Part shown: piece after piece, positions 25,653 through 34,730 of the stretch
Layout of the letters: the number at the start of each line of letters is the position of its first letter
Position numbering within the stretch: position 1 is the first letter of the stretch
From: Cupriavidus numazuensis
Lineage (GTDB): Bacteria; Pseudomonadota; Gammaproteobacteria; Burkholderiales; Burkholderiaceae
NCBI RefSeq assembly: GCF_905397435.1
Contig: NZ_CAJPVI010000006.1
Span: forward strand, 124,001-188,000
Reading direction: 5' to 3'
Length of the DNA: 64,000 bases
Position numbers and translations under genes: made by a program
Notes under the pieces: generated by a model
What the model was told of the DNA's origin: nothing
The model's input: the letters and a program-made list of their open reading frames with translations, nothing else
Database searches by the model: none

Positions 25653-26711
25653 TCAGGCTGCCTTGCGCAGCGGAAGGTTCTTCTGGCCGGCCTTGCGGTT
25701 CGGCACCATGCCGTGGGCTGCCAGCGTTTCTTCGGCGCTGTCGTACCACGTGCCGATGCGATAGATCTCGCGCGCTTCCTTGCCCGAGGCAATCTCGCGG
25801 CCCAGTTCCTTGGCCACGCGCACGCACTGTTCGATCTGCTGCACCGAGGTCATGCGGTTGCCGTGCTGGTCGATGATGGTGTCCTCGATGCCGCAGCGCG
25901 GATGCAGGCCCATGGCCATCGCCATCATGTTGAACGGCAGCACGTTCTTCAGCAGCGACTCGGCGGTCAGCGTGCAGCCGTCCGGAGCGCGATGCACGAA
26001 GTTGACGAAGTTGAACGGGTTGGGACCGTCGAAGCCGCCGCCGATGCCGATCCACGTCAGGTTCAGCGGGCCCTTGTACTTGCCGGCGCGCACCATGCGC
26101 TCCAGCGTTTCCATCGCGTGGATGCCGGTGAGCTGGAAGTGCGGCTGGATGCCGGCGTTGCTCAGGCGGCGCAGGTGCTCTTCGACCCAGCCCGGGCCGG
26201 CCGGCACGGTCATCTCGCGATAGGCCTCGACGTAGGCCGGGTGGGACAGCGACGTACCCGCGAGGTATTCGGGGTACAGCAGTTCCATGATGTTCATCTG
26301 GGTGGTGTTGATCGCCACGGTCACCTGGTCCGGCTTCGGGTCGAGGTCGGCCAGCATGTGGCGGGTGTCGTCCGACAGCCACTTGGCGGCCTGGCCGTCA
26401 TCTTCCGGTGCAAACGAGATCGAACCGCCGACCTGGATGATCATGTCGGGCACCGCAGCGCGCACGCCGGCGATCAGCTCGTTGAACTTCGACAGTCGCT
26501 TGGAGCCCTTGCCATCCAGTTCGCGCACATGCAGGTGCAGCACGGTGGCGCCCGCGTTGTAGCAATCCACGGCCTTCTGCACCTGTTCTTCCATGGTCAC
26601 CGGAATGTCTTCCGGAAAATCTTGCGGCATCCACTCGGGGCCGTACGGGGCCACGGTGATGACCACTTTGTCCTGGTTTTCGGGGTGCAGGGAATCGTCG
26701 AGGAATTGCAT
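25653..26711 (-). CDS. BKACE (beta-keto acid cleavage enzyme, DUF849)
   Basis: 352 aa. BKACE enzymes condense a beta-keto acid with acetyl-CoA to give acetoacetate and a new CoA ester, using zinc. The metal-binding His59 and His61 are visible in TVLHLHVREL, and the downstream segment HFQLTGIHAMETLE is typical. ATG 26711 has AGGAG 7 nt upstream; the frame is open to 26840. Its substrate cannot be read, but divergence from an AraC regulator implies induction by a specific compound such as carnitine- or amino-acid-derived keto acids. Confidence 0.85.
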   Translation of the reverse strand: MQFLDDSLHPENQDKVVITVAPYGPEWMPQDFPEDIPVTMEEQVQKAVDCYNAGATVLHLHVRELDGKGSKRLSKFNELIAGVRAAVPDMIIQVGGSISFAPEDDGQAAKWLSDDTRHMLADLDPKPDQVTVAINTTQMNIMELLYPEYLAGTSLSHPAYVEAYREMTVPAGPGWVEEHLRRLSNAGIQPHFQLTGIHAMETLERMVRAGKYKGPLNLTWIGIGGGFDGPNPFNFVNFVHRAPDGCTLTAESLLKNVLPFNMMAMAMGLHPRCGIEDTIIDQHGNRMTSVQQIEQCVRVAKELGREIASGKEAREIYRIGTWYDSAEETLAAHGMVPNRKAGQKNLPLRKAA

Positions 26712-26820
26712 TGCGTTGCTCCTGAATGTATTTGGCTGCCGGCTATGTTTGCTGCCGTCCTGCCTTGTCCTGGGAACCGTTGTTCCGATGGTCAAAGTAT
26801 CGGCGAATGGTGCGCAGTAA

Positions 26821-26873
26821 TTTGACGATTCGGGACGCACGATTTACATTTCGGGACAGTCAGGGAAAACGCG
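26821..26873 (+). promoter_or_regulatory. Operator-like sequence between BKACE and araC, repeated at 39367
   Basis: Contains CGGGAC at 26831-26836 and again at 26852-26857, a 21-bp period. The whole 53-bp block matches 39367-39419 at 43 positions, in the same orientation and at the same distance (about 110 bp) from the minus-strand gene start. It reaches up to the ATG of the AraC gene, which suggests autoregulation. Confidence 0.7.
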
Positions 26874-27893
26874 ATGTCCTACTACCTTCGCAGTGCCAGC
26901 CTTACCAATTACGTGGAAGTGGCCCGCGCCGTGGGCCTGGATCCGCATCAGTATCTGCGCGCGGCGAAGATCAGCCGCGATGTGCTGCTCGATCCCGATA
27001 TCCGCATACCAGCCAAGAAGGTCGGCCGCCTGCTGGACGACTCCGCGCGCGCTGCGCACGTGGATGATTTCGGCCTGCGCATGGCGGAACTGCGCCAGGT
27101 CTCCAACCTCGGGCCGCTCGCCTTCGTCGTGCGCGAGCAGCCGACGTTGCGGCGCGCGCTGGAGTCGATGGTGAGGTACATGGGCGTCCAGAATGAAGCG
27201 CTGGCGATGCGCATGGAAGAGTCCGAAGGATTGCTGATGATCCGGCTGCATATCCTCAACGACCAACCCGGTACGCTACGCCAGGCCACCGACCTTGCGG
27301 TCGGCGTGGTCTACCGCCTGCTGAGCGTGTGCCTGGGAGCATCGTGGCGGCCGCGCAGCATCTGCTTCACGCACGCGGCGCCCGCCAGCCAGGCGACTTT
27401 CCAGCGCGTGTTCGGCATGCCGTGCGTGTTCAACCAGGACTTCGACGGCATTGTCTGTGTTGCCGCGGACCTCGAAGCGCCGCTGCCTTCGTATGACCCG
27501 GTCATGGCGCATCAGGTCAAGCGCTACCTCGGCACCTTGCTGGCCCAGGCAAACACCACGTTGCCTGACAAGGTGCGCGAACTCGTCCACGTGCTGCTGC
27601 CGTCCGGCATGTGCTCGGTCGACCGCGTGGCGCAGCACCTCGGGGTGGACCGCCGCACGGTACACCGGCGCCTGGCGCAGGAGAAGACGAGTTATTCCGA
27701 TATCGTCAATGCAGCGCGTGCGAGCCTGGTCGTGCGCTATATCGACAACCGCGAGCGGCCGCTGTCCGAAGTGGCCACATTGCTGGGCTTCTCGTCGCTG
27801 AGCGCGTTTTCGCGCTGGTTCGGCAGCCAGTTTGGCTGCAGCGTGTCGAAATGGCGCTTGCAGCATGAGGGCCAGGCGAGGGACACCGCGTAG
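26874..27893 (+). CDS. AraC-family regulator divergent from BKACE
   Basis: 339 aa. Arabinose-binding-like N-terminal domain (LTNYVEVARAVGLDPHQYL, DDFGLRMAELRQVSNLG) and C-terminal AraC DNA-binding domain (VDRRTVHRRLAQEKTSYS, ERPLSEVATLLGFSSLSAFS). It is clearly paralogous to the regulator at 18974-20008. The start codon directly follows a 53-bp operator-like block also found upstream of the MFS gene at 39251, so it probably controls BKACE, itself and that transporter. Confidence 0.9.
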   Translation: MSYYLRSASLTNYVEVARAVGLDPHQYLRAAKISRDVLLDPDIRIPAKKVGRLLDDSARAAHVDDFGLRMAELRQVSNLGPLAFVVREQPTLRRALESMVRYMGVQNEALAMRMEESEGLLMIRLHILNDQPGTLRQATDLAVGVVYRLLSVCLGASWRPRSICFTHAAPASQATFQRVFGMPCVFNQDFDGIVCVAADLEAPLPSYDPVMAHQVKRYLGTLLAQANTTLPDKVRELVHVLLPSGMCSVDRVAQHLGVDRRTVHRRLAQEKTSYSDIVNAARASLVVRYIDNRERPLSEVATLLGFSSLSAFSRWFGSQFGCSVSKWRLQHEGQARDTA

Positions 27894-27960
27894 CTGACGG
27901 ATTCTCACGGCGCGGCGGCTGTGACAGAATGCACCAGCCGCCACCTTTTCATCGCACGCA

Positions 27961-28983
27961 TTGCCAGTGCCTCGTGTGAATGACGTGAACGACTTTTCCG
28001 CTACTGTCCCCATCTCTGTCGTCAACGGCTTCCTGTCCGGTGCCGATCCTGCGGCCATGGCACGGCTGGCCGAATGCTCCGGTATCGCATCGGAATTGTT
28101 GTCGGAGCCTGCCGCGCGGGTCACGCAGGAACAGTTTTCGACGCTTTACCGCCTGCTCGCGAAAGAGCTGGACGACGAAATGCCGGGCATCTTCAGCCGG
28201 CCCTTGCGCAATGGCGTGCTCAAGTACCTCTGCCTGAGCCTGCTCGACGCGCCAAGACTGGAAGTCGCGCTGCGCCGCTTCGGGCAGTTCTTCCATCTGA
28301 TCCTTGACGACTTCCGCATGGAGTCCCGGCGCGACGGTCCGAGCGGCATCGTCGAGTTGGCGGACAACCCGGCCGGACCGGCCGCGAGCATGCTGGGGCG
28401 CGAGCTGATGCTCAAGCTCGTGCATGGCGTGGCGTCGTGGCTGATCCGCCAGCGCATACCGCTGCAGGCGGTCGAGTTGCCGGATACGCGCCCAGCGCTC
28501 GCCAGCGACCATCTGTACCTGTTTCCGGGACCCGTGCATTTCGATCGGCAGCACACGCGCATCGTCTTCGATGCTGCGTATCTCGATCTGCCGGTCCGGC
28601 AGCGCAAGCCCGATCTCGAGAAATTCCTCGCGCGCGCACCGGAGGACTGGATCTTCGTCTCGTTCGCCGAGGAGATGACCTGTCACAGGGTCCGCCAACA
28701 CGTGGCCGACTGCCTGCCGGCATCGCCGACCATCGAAGAGGTGGCACAGGCGCTGCACCATTCGGTGCGCACGCTGTGCCGCCGGCTGTCGGCGGAAGGG
28801 ACCACCTTCCAGGCCATCAAGGACGAGGTGCGGCGCGATATCGCCATCCGGCGCCTCACGCGCTCCGAAGACCCCATCGCGGCCATTGCGTTCGATGTGG
28901 GTTTCGACAACCCCACCGCGTTCCATCGCGCGTTCCGCCACTGGACCGGCAGCACGCCAAACGCCTACCGACGCGCGTTGTGA
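27961..28983 (+). CDS. AraC-family regulator upstream of the PHA gene cluster
   Basis: 340 aa with an N-terminal ligand-binding domain of the same broad class (VVNGFLSGADPAAMARLAEC) and a C-terminal AraC domain (ALHHSVRTLCRRLSAEGTTF, EDPIAAIAFDVGFDNPTAFH, FRHWTGSTPNAYR). The start is uncertain: TTG 27961 and several GTGs just after it are possible and none has a clear ribosome-binding site. It reads toward the acyl-CoA dehydrogenase operon, and the dyad at 29018-29103 between them is a candidate target. Confidence 0.85.
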   Translation: MPVPRVNDVNDFSATVPISVVNGFLSGADPAAMARLAECSGIASELLSEPAARVTQEQFSTLYRLLAKELDDEMPGIFSRPLRNGVLKYLCLSLLDAPRLEVALRRFGQFFHLILDDFRMESRRDGPSGIVELADNPAGPAASMLGRELMLKLVHGVASWLIRQRIPLQAVELPDTRPALASDHLYLFPGPVHFDRQHTRIVFDAAYLDLPVRQRKPDLEKFLARAPEDWIFVSFAEEMTCHRVRQHVADCLPASPTIEEVAQALHHSVRTLCRRLSAEGTTFQAIKDEVRRDIAIRRLTRSEDPIAAIAFDVGFDNPTAFHRAFRHWTGSTPNAYRRAL

Positions 28984-29017
28984 GCGTACGCGGCGGCTGG
29001 CAAGACTGGCCGCCCAC

Positions 29018-29103
29018 TGACAAATCCTGCCACATCAGGCGCCTGTAACGCCGCACTATGCATGCCTCGGTCGTGGCATGGTGCAATGCGGCAAGATTTG
29101 TCA
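29018..29103. promoter_or_regulatory. Nested inverted repeats upstream of the acyl-CoA dehydrogenase
   Basis: Outer arms TGACAAATCCTGCC (29018-29031) and GGCAAGATTTGTCA (29090-29103) are complementary except at one base. Inside them CATGCC and GGCATG form a second dyad. This large symmetric block lies between the AraC gene and the acyl-CoA dehydrogenase, as expected for a regulator target. Confidence 0.55.
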
Positions 29104-29229
29104 TTCGAAGGGCGGGTTTGGGTAATAGCTTTCGCGTAGATGGCCCTTACGATCAGGGCCATCAATGATGTCGCAGCGCCGCAGGGCATAGAGCCGGAGC
29201 CGACGCTGCATCTCCGCGAGAGGAATGAG

Positions 29230-31032
29230 ATGAGCTATACCGCGCCCACCAAGGACATGCTGTTCGCCATGCGCGAACTGGCCGGACTGACAAAGATTGC
29301 CACGCTGCCCGGCTACGAAGATGCCACCCCCGAGACAGTCGAGGCGGTGCTCGAGGAAGCCGCGAAATTCCACGGCGAGGTGCTGGCACCGCTGAACGCC
29401 GCTGGCGACCGCCAGCCCAGTAGCTGGCACGAAGGTCAGGTCACCACCACCGCGGGCTTCCGTGATGCCTTCCGCCAGTTCGGCGAAGGCGGTTGGCAGG
29501 GCATCGTCCATCCGGCCGAGTTTGGCGGCCAGGGCCTGCCCAAGCTGGTGGCGACGCCGTGCATCGAGATGATGAACGCGGCCAACATGTCGTTTGCGCT
29601 GTGCCCGCTGCTGACCGATGGCGCCATTGAAGCGCTGCTCACGGCAGGTTCGGACGAACTCAAGCAACGCTACCTGCCGCGCCTGATCGCCGGCGAGTGG
29701 ACCGGCACCATGAACCTAACCGAGCCGCAAGCCGGCTCCGACCTGGCCCTGGTGCGCACCCGCGCCGATCGCCAGGAGGACGGTTCCTACAAGGTGTCCG
29801 GCACCAAGATCTTCATCACGTACGGCGAGCACGACATGGCGGAGAACATCGTGCACCTGGTGCTGGCGCGCACGCCGGACGCGCCCGAAGGCGTGAAGGG
29901 CATCTCGCTGTTCCTGGTGCCGAAGTTCCTGGTCAACGACGACGGTTCGCTCGGCGCGCGCAACGACGTGGAGTGCGTGTCGATCGAACACAAGCTCGGC
30001 ATCAAGGCGAGCCCGACCGCGGTGCTGCAGTTCGGCGACAACGGCGGTGCCATCGGCTACCTGATCGGTGAAGAGAACCGCGGCCTCGAGTACATGTTCG
30101 TGATGATGAACGCCGCACGCTTCGGCGTGGGTGTGCAGGGCATCGCCATCTCGGACCGTGCCTATCAGCAGGCTGTCGCCTATGCGAAGGAGCGCGTGCA
30201 GAGCCGCCCGGTGGATGGCTCGTCGAAGGACGCTGTGACGATCATCCAGCATCCCGACGTGCGCCGCATGCTGATCGAGATGCGCGCGCTGACGGAAGGC
30301 GCACGCGCACTGGCACTGGTGGCGGCAGGCTATTCCGATCTGGCGCACCAGTCGCCGGATGCCGAGACGCGCGCCCACTATGGTGCCGCGTACGAATACC
30401 TGGTGCCCGTCATCAAGGGCTGGAGCACCGAGATGTCGCTGGAGGTGACCAGCCTCGGCGTGCAGGTGCATGGCGGCATGGGCTTCATCGAGGAGACCGG
30501 CGCGGCGCAGCACTATCGCGATGCGCGCATCCTGCCGATCTATGAAGGCACGACGGCAATCCAGGCGAACGACCTGATTGGCCGCAAGACCATGCGCGAC
30601 GGCGGCGCGGCGGCGCAGGCCGTCCTCGCGGAAATCGACAAGACGCTGGAAGCGCTCAAGGAATACGCCGACGGCTGCCGCAACGGCGCGTGCAGTGCCA
30701 TGCTGATGCGTCTTGGTATTGCGCGACTGGCGCTCGGCAATGCGGTGGACCACGTGGTCGAGAAGGGCCGCAAGGACCCGAACGCGGTGTTCGGCGCCAG
30801 CGTTGCCTATCTCAAGCTGACCGGCATCGTGCTGACGGGCTGGCAGATGGCGCGGGCGCTGATCGTCGCCACGCAGAAGCGGAGTGAAGACGAAGCGTTC
30901 TACGGCGCAAAGATTGCGACGGCCGAGTTCTTCGCCAACCACATCCTGCCGCGCGCCTCCGCGTTCGAAGCGGCAGTGATCAGCACGACCGGCCAGGACG
31001 GATTCCTGGGTCTGGACGAAGCCTGCTTCTGA
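29230..31032 (+). CDS. Acyl-CoA dehydrogenase (FadE-like, long form)
   Basis: 600 aa FAD enzyme introducing the 2,3-double bond in acyl-CoA. Visible are MNLTEPQAGSDLALVRTRA, SGTKIFITYGEHD, the FAD/adenine loops and IYEGTTAIQANDLIGRK near the C-terminus. The length and C-terminal extension match the AcdA/'acyl-CoA dehydrogenase C-terminal' group common next to PHA or propionate genes. ATG 29230 lies after AGAGGAATGAG. First gene of a five-gene unit with MaoC, PhaC, phasin and PhaZ. Confidence 0.92.
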   Translation: MSYTAPTKDMLFAMRELAGLTKIATLPGYEDATPETVEAVLEEAAKFHGEVLAPLNAAGDRQPSSWHEGQVTTTAGFRDAFRQFGEGGWQGIVHPAEFGGQGLPKLVATPCIEMMNAANMSFALCPLLTDGAIEALLTAGSDELKQRYLPRLIAGEWTGTMNLTEPQAGSDLALVRTRADRQEDGSYKVSGTKIFITYGEHDMAENIVHLVLARTPDAPEGVKGISLFLVPKFLVNDDGSLGARNDVECVSIEHKLGIKASPTAVLQFGDNGGAIGYLIGEENRGLEYMFVMMNAARFGVGVQGIAISDRAYQQAVAYAKERVQSRPVDGSSKDAVTIIQHPDVRRMLIEMRALTEGARALALVAAGYSDLAHQSPDAETRAHYGAAYEYLVPVIKGWSTEMSLEVTSLGVQVHGGMGFIEETGAAQHYRDARILPIYEGTTAIQANDLIGRKTMRDGGAAAQAVLAEIDKTLEALKEYADGCRNGACSAMLMRLGIARLALGNAVDHVVEKGRKDPNAVFGASVAYLKLTGIVLTGWQMARALIVATQKRSEDEAFYGAKIATAEFFANHILPRASAFEAAVISTTGQDGFLGLDEACF

Positions 31033-31069
31033 CGCAGCGCTCGGCACACAAGATCAGGAAGGAATAGAG

Positions 31070-31534
31070 ATGGCAATCGAAGGCTACAACATGGCCACGC
31101 TCGGCGCGTTCGTTGGCAAGGAACTCGGCGTATCGGCGTGGGAAGAGATCGACCAGGCGCGCATTAACGCATTCGCGCAGTGCACCGGCGACCACCAGTG
31201 GATTCACGTGGACGTGGAACGCGCCCGGCGGGAAAGCCCGTTCGGCGGCACCATCGCCCACGGCTACCTGACGCTCTCACTCGTGGCGAGCCAGCTTACC
31301 GAATTGGGCGTGGTGCCGCACGACGCGAGCGCCGCCGTGAACTACGGGCTGGAGAAGACGCGTTTCCTGACGCCGGTGAAGGCCGGTGCGCGCGTGCGCA
31401 ACCGCGTGGTCCTGCTGGCTGCCGACAGCAAGGGCGATGGCCGCGTGCTGGTCAGGACGCAGAGCACGGTGGAAATCGAAGGCGAGGGCAAGCCCGCGCT
31501 GGTGGCCGAAGCGCTTGCGCTGCTGGTCGCCTGA
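31070..31534 (+). CDS. MaoC-family (R)-specific enoyl-CoA hydratase
   Basis: 154-aa hot-dog-fold hydratase. The catalytic dyad motif is CTGDHQWIHVD, with Asp41 and His46, followed by PFGGTIAHGYLTLSL. It is predicted to hydrate trans-2-enoyl-CoA to (R)-3-hydroxyacyl-CoA, which is the substrate of the PHA synthase encoded next. Thus it links the dehydrogenase (beta-oxidation) to polymer synthesis, as PhaJ does. Confidence 0.87.
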   Translation: MAIEGYNMATLGAFVGKELGVSAWEEIDQARINAFAQCTGDHQWIHVDVERARRESPFGGTIAHGYLTLSLVASQLTELGVVPHDASAAVNYGLEKTRFLTPVKAGARVRNRVVLLAADSKGDGRVLVRTQSTVEIEGEGKPALVAEALALLVA

Positions 31535-31588
31535 CGCCTGACGAAAGCAACGAACAAAGTACGAACAAGCAGGACGAGGAGTAGCAGC

Positions 31589-33328
31589 ATGACGACAGCC
31601 GTGAGTACAAAAACGCCGGCGAAGACAACAAAGAAGGCGAAGAAGCCGGCAGCAGGCGCAGCCGCTGCGGCGGCAATCGTCAACGACGTGCCGGCCATGA
31701 CGGGACCGAACCCGTTCGTGGGCCTGCGCCCCGAAGATATGGTCAGCACCGCCCAGCAGATCGGCGCGCAGTGCGTGCAGGAACCGACCTTGCTGCTGCA
31801 ACAGCAGACCAAGCTCGCGCAAGACCTGTTCGCGGTGGTGGACGGCTCCGCGCCGCCGCCGTGCACGCGTGACCGTCGCTTTGGCGATCCGGCATGGCAG
31901 GACAACCCGATCTATCGCATGGCCCTGCAGGGGTACCAGGCCTGGCGCGATGCGCTGACTGGCTTCGTCACCGGCTCGGTCATGGACGGTCGCAGCAAGG
32001 AGCGTGCGCAGTATTTCACTGACCTGCTCATCGACGCCGTGGCTCCGACCAATACGCTGCTGGGCAATCCGGCCGCATTGCGGAAGACCTTCGAGTCGGG
32101 CGGGCTGAACCTGGTCAGCGGCTTGGTCAACCTGTTGACCGATACGCTGACGAACCAGGGCATGCCGTCGCAGGTGGACAAGAGCGCATTCCGTATCGGC
32201 AAGGACCTGGCCGCCACGCCGGGCGCGGTGGTGTTCCGCAATGATGTCCTGGAACTGATCCAGTACACGCCGGCCACGGCCAACGTGCATGCCCGTCCGC
32301 AGCTCATCGTGCCGCCGCAGGTCAACAAGTTCTACGTGTTTGACCTGTCGCAGGGCAAGAGCATGGTCGAGTACCTGTTGCGCAACGAGATGCAGGTGTT
32401 CATGGTGAGCTGGCGCAATCCCACTTCGCTGCACCGTGACTGGAACCTCGACACCTACGTGGGTGCGCTGATCGAAGCGATCCACGCGATCCGCGACATC
32501 ACCGGCAGCCCCGACGTGAACCTGCATGGCGCGTGCTCGGGCGCCATGACGATGTCGGCGCTGATGGGCTACTGCGCGGCGCGCGGTGAAAAGCTCGTGC
32601 ATTCGGCCACGCTGATGGTGTCCGTGTTCGGCCTGGATTCGCAGTCCCAGCTTGGACTGTTTGCCACGCCGGAAGCCATCGATGCGGCGCGGCAGGGCAG
32701 TCAGGCGCGCGGCGTGCTCGATGGCGGAGAACTGGGGCGCGTGTTCGCCTGGATGCGGCCCAATGACCTGGTGTGGAACTACTGGGTCAACAACTACCTG
32801 CTGGGCAAGGCGCCGCCGGCGTTCGACATCCTCTACTGGAACAACGACACCACGCGTCTGCCTGCCGGCCTGCATGGCCAGTTGCTGGACATGCTGACGC
32901 TGAACCAGTTCTCGACACCGGGCGCGCTGCGCGTCCTTGGCGAGCCGATCGACCTTTCGGCCGTCGATTGCGACAAGTACGTGCTTGCCGGCATGACCGA
33001 CCACATCACGCCGTGGAAGGGCGTGTACCGCTCGGTGCGCGCGTTCGGCGGCAACACCGAGTTCGTGCTCAGCTCCAGCGGCCATGTGCAGAGCCTGATC
33101 AACCCGCCGGGGAATGCCAAGGCGAAGTTCTTCCTGAACGACGCGCAGACGGCGGACCCGGAAGCCTGGCTGGAGGGTGCCGCGGTCACCCCGTCGTCCT
33201 GGTGGGAGCACTGGAGCGAGTGGCTGAAGGCGCGTTCTGGCCCATTGGGCGCAGCGCCGTCCCGCCTGGGCAGCGACCGCCATGCGCCATGCGCCGACGC
33301 GCCGGGGCGCTATGTGACCGAGGCGTAA
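31589..33328 (+). CDS. phaC: Poly(3-hydroxyalkanoate) synthase, PhaC class I-type
   Basis: 579 aa. It polymerises (R)-3-hydroxyacyl-CoA. The lipase-like box HGACSGAM carries the nucleophile Cys316; Asp471 (GMTDHITPW) and His499 (SSSGHVQS) complete the triad. The N-terminus is an unusual Lys/Ala-rich tail of about 30 residues (KKAKKPAAG) and the C-terminus an extra linker. No phaA or phaB is adjacent, so this is probably a secondary synthase (phaC2-like) fed by the MaoC hydratase. Confidence 0.93.
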   Translation: MTTAVSTKTPAKTTKKAKKPAAGAAAAAAIVNDVPAMTGPNPFVGLRPEDMVSTAQQIGAQCVQEPTLLLQQQTKLAQDLFAVVDGSAPPPCTRDRRFGDPAWQDNPIYRMALQGYQAWRDALTGFVTGSVMDGRSKERAQYFTDLLIDAVAPTNTLLGNPAALRKTFESGGLNLVSGLVNLLTDTLTNQGMPSQVDKSAFRIGKDLAATPGAVVFRNDVLELIQYTPATANVHARPQLIVPPQVNKFYVFDLSQGKSMVEYLLRNEMQVFMVSWRNPTSLHRDWNLDTYVGALIEAIHAIRDITGSPDVNLHGACSGAMTMSALMGYCAARGEKLVHSATLMVSVFGLDSQSQLGLFATPEAIDAARQGSQARGVLDGGELGRVFAWMRPNDLVWNYWVNNYLLGKAPPAFDILYWNNDTTRLPAGLHGQLLDMLTLNQFSTPGALRVLGEPIDLSAVDCDKYVLAGMTDHITPWKGVYRSVRAFGGNTEFVLSSSGHVQSLINPPGNAKAKFFLNDAQTADPEAWLEGAAVTPSSWWEHWSEWLKARSGPLGAAPSRLGSDRHAPCADAPGRYVTEA

Positions 33329-33381
33329 GCCCGGCTACCCGATTTCTGTAACGTCAACTGTAATCTGTAAGGAGAGTAAAG

Positions 33382-33795
33382 ATGGAAGCCACCAATGCCG
33401 CAGCCGCTGCGTCACGCAAACTGTTCGACTTCGTCAAGCAGAACCGGCTGGATCCGGCCGCGATCCTGGAATCGCGCCGCAAGGACATCGAGGCAATCGC
33501 CAGCGTCAACGCCACGCTGCTGGGCGGCCTGCAAACACTGGTGCGCCAGCAGGCTGCGTTCATGACCGACACCGCTGCCGAACTGCAGTCGCTCGCCCGT
33601 CGCGACCAGGCCGCAGAAGGCCAGGTCGCCAAGGTCACGGAAGTGCTGCCGCGTTCGCTGCAGAAGGCCGTTGATGGCCTGCGCAACCTGACCGACACCG
33701 TGTACAAGGTCCAGGCCGACAGCATTGCCACGGTGGGCAAGCGCCTGGCGGAAAACGTCGAAGAGGCAAAGGGGATCCTGCGTCCCAGGCAGTAA
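33382..33795 (+). CDS. Phasin family protein
   Basis: 137-aa, almost fully helical amphipathic protein (SRKLFDFVKQNRLDPAAILE, SVNATLLGGLQTLVRQQAAF) of the phasin family that coats PHA granules. It lies 54 nt after phaC on the same strand, as expected for a granule-associated protein. AAGGAGAG precedes the ATG. Confidence 0.87.
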   Translation: MEATNAAAAASRKLFDFVKQNRLDPAAILESRRKDIEAIASVNATLLGGLQTLVRQQAAFMTDTAAELQSLARRDQAAEGQVAKVTEVLPRSLQKAVDGLRNLTDTVYKVQADSIATVGKRLAENVEEAKGILRPRQ

Positions 33796-33856
33796 GCGCA
33801 AGGAAGCATGGCCGCCGGTGGCCATGCTTCACCGCCAACCTCTCCGGGACGACTTG

Positions 33857-34699
33857 ATGACAACTAACAATGCCAGCCCCGAAGCTGGACATATCATGCA
33901 GACCCGTACGGTAGACCTTGACGGGCAGGCACTCAGGGTCGGCATCCGGCCCGGCAGCGGCGATCATCCGCCGCTGCTTATTTTCAATGGCATCGGCGCC
34001 AACCTCGAACTCGTCGAACCTTTCGTCGATGCGCTGCCGGATGTGGAAGTGATCATCTTCGACATCCCCGGTGCCGGCGGCTCTCCGGCGCCCCTGTTCC
34101 CCTATCGCTTCTCCAATCTTTGTGTGATGGCAGACAAGCTGCTGTCGCACCTTGGCTATGCGGGGCCAGTCGATACGCTCGGCGTTTCATGGGGCGGCGC
34201 ACTGGCACAGGAATTCGCGCGGCTGTATCCCCAGCGCTGCCGCCGCCTGGTGCTGGCCGCCACATCGCCTGGCGTGCTCATGGTACCGGGCAGCCCATCC
34301 GTCCTCACCAAGATGATCGGCATACGGCGTTACACCGATGCGGAGTACCTGCGGCGGGTCGGTGCGGACATCTACGGCGGCGCCTTTCGCGACGACCCGT
34401 CATTGCTCGATGTCCATGGGTGCCATATGCGTCCGCCACGGGGGCGCGGCTACCTGTATCAACTGCTGGCCGCATGGGGCTGGAGCAGCCTGCCGTGGCT
34501 GCGTGCGCTGAAGCAGCGTACGCTGGTCCTGCACGGCAGCGATGATCCGATCGTGCCGCTGATCAATGCAAAGATCCTGTCCGGTTGTATTCCGGACTCG
34601 GCGCTGCATGTGTTCCACGACGATGGCCATCTCTTCCTTCTGACCGCCGCACGCGAATCGGCGCGGGTCGTGGGAGAGTTCCTGCGCGAAGGCCGCTGA
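33857..34699 (+). CDS. phaZ: PHA depolymerase PhaZ, medium-chain-length type
   Basis: 280-aa alpha/beta hydrolase. LLIFNGIGANLELVEPFVDA, FDIPGAGGS and LGVSWGGALAQEFA (nucleophile Ser111) closely resemble intracellular mcl-PHA depolymerases of Pseudomonas, as do VLHGSDDPIVPLIN and DDGHLFLLT. It is rarely expected next to a class I synthase. Start ATG 33857 has a weak GGGAC; ATG 33896 is possible. Last gene of the PHA unit, followed by a strong terminator. Confidence 0.85.
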   Translation: MTTNNASPEAGHIMQTRTVDLDGQALRVGIRPGSGDHPPLLIFNGIGANLELVEPFVDALPDVEVIIFDIPGAGGSPAPLFPYRFSNLCVMADKLLSHLGYAGPVDTLGVSWGGALAQEFARLYPQRCRRLVLAATSPGVLMVPGSPSVLTKMIGIRRYTDAEYLRRVGADIYGGAFRDDPSLLDVHGCHMRPPRGRGYLYQLLAAWGWSSLPWLRALKQRTLVLHGSDDPIVPLINAKILSGCIPDSALHVFHDDGHLFLLTAARESARVVGEFLREGR

Positions 34700-34704
34700 C
34701 ACAG

Positions 34705-34730
34705 CGCCCCGTCCATGACGGGGCGTTTTT
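34705..34730 (+). terminator. Terminator of the PHA gene unit
   Basis: CGCCCCGTC/GACGGGGCG stem, loop CAT, then TTTTTG. Confidence 0.88.

Noticed and set aside
29716..31047. 443-residue minus-strand frame inside the acyl-CoA dehydrogenase
   Set aside because: Antisense shadow of a complete, strongly conserved enzyme.
31277..33283. 668-residue minus-strand frame inside phaC
   Set aside because: Antisense shadow; phaC has its full catalytic triad on the + strand.
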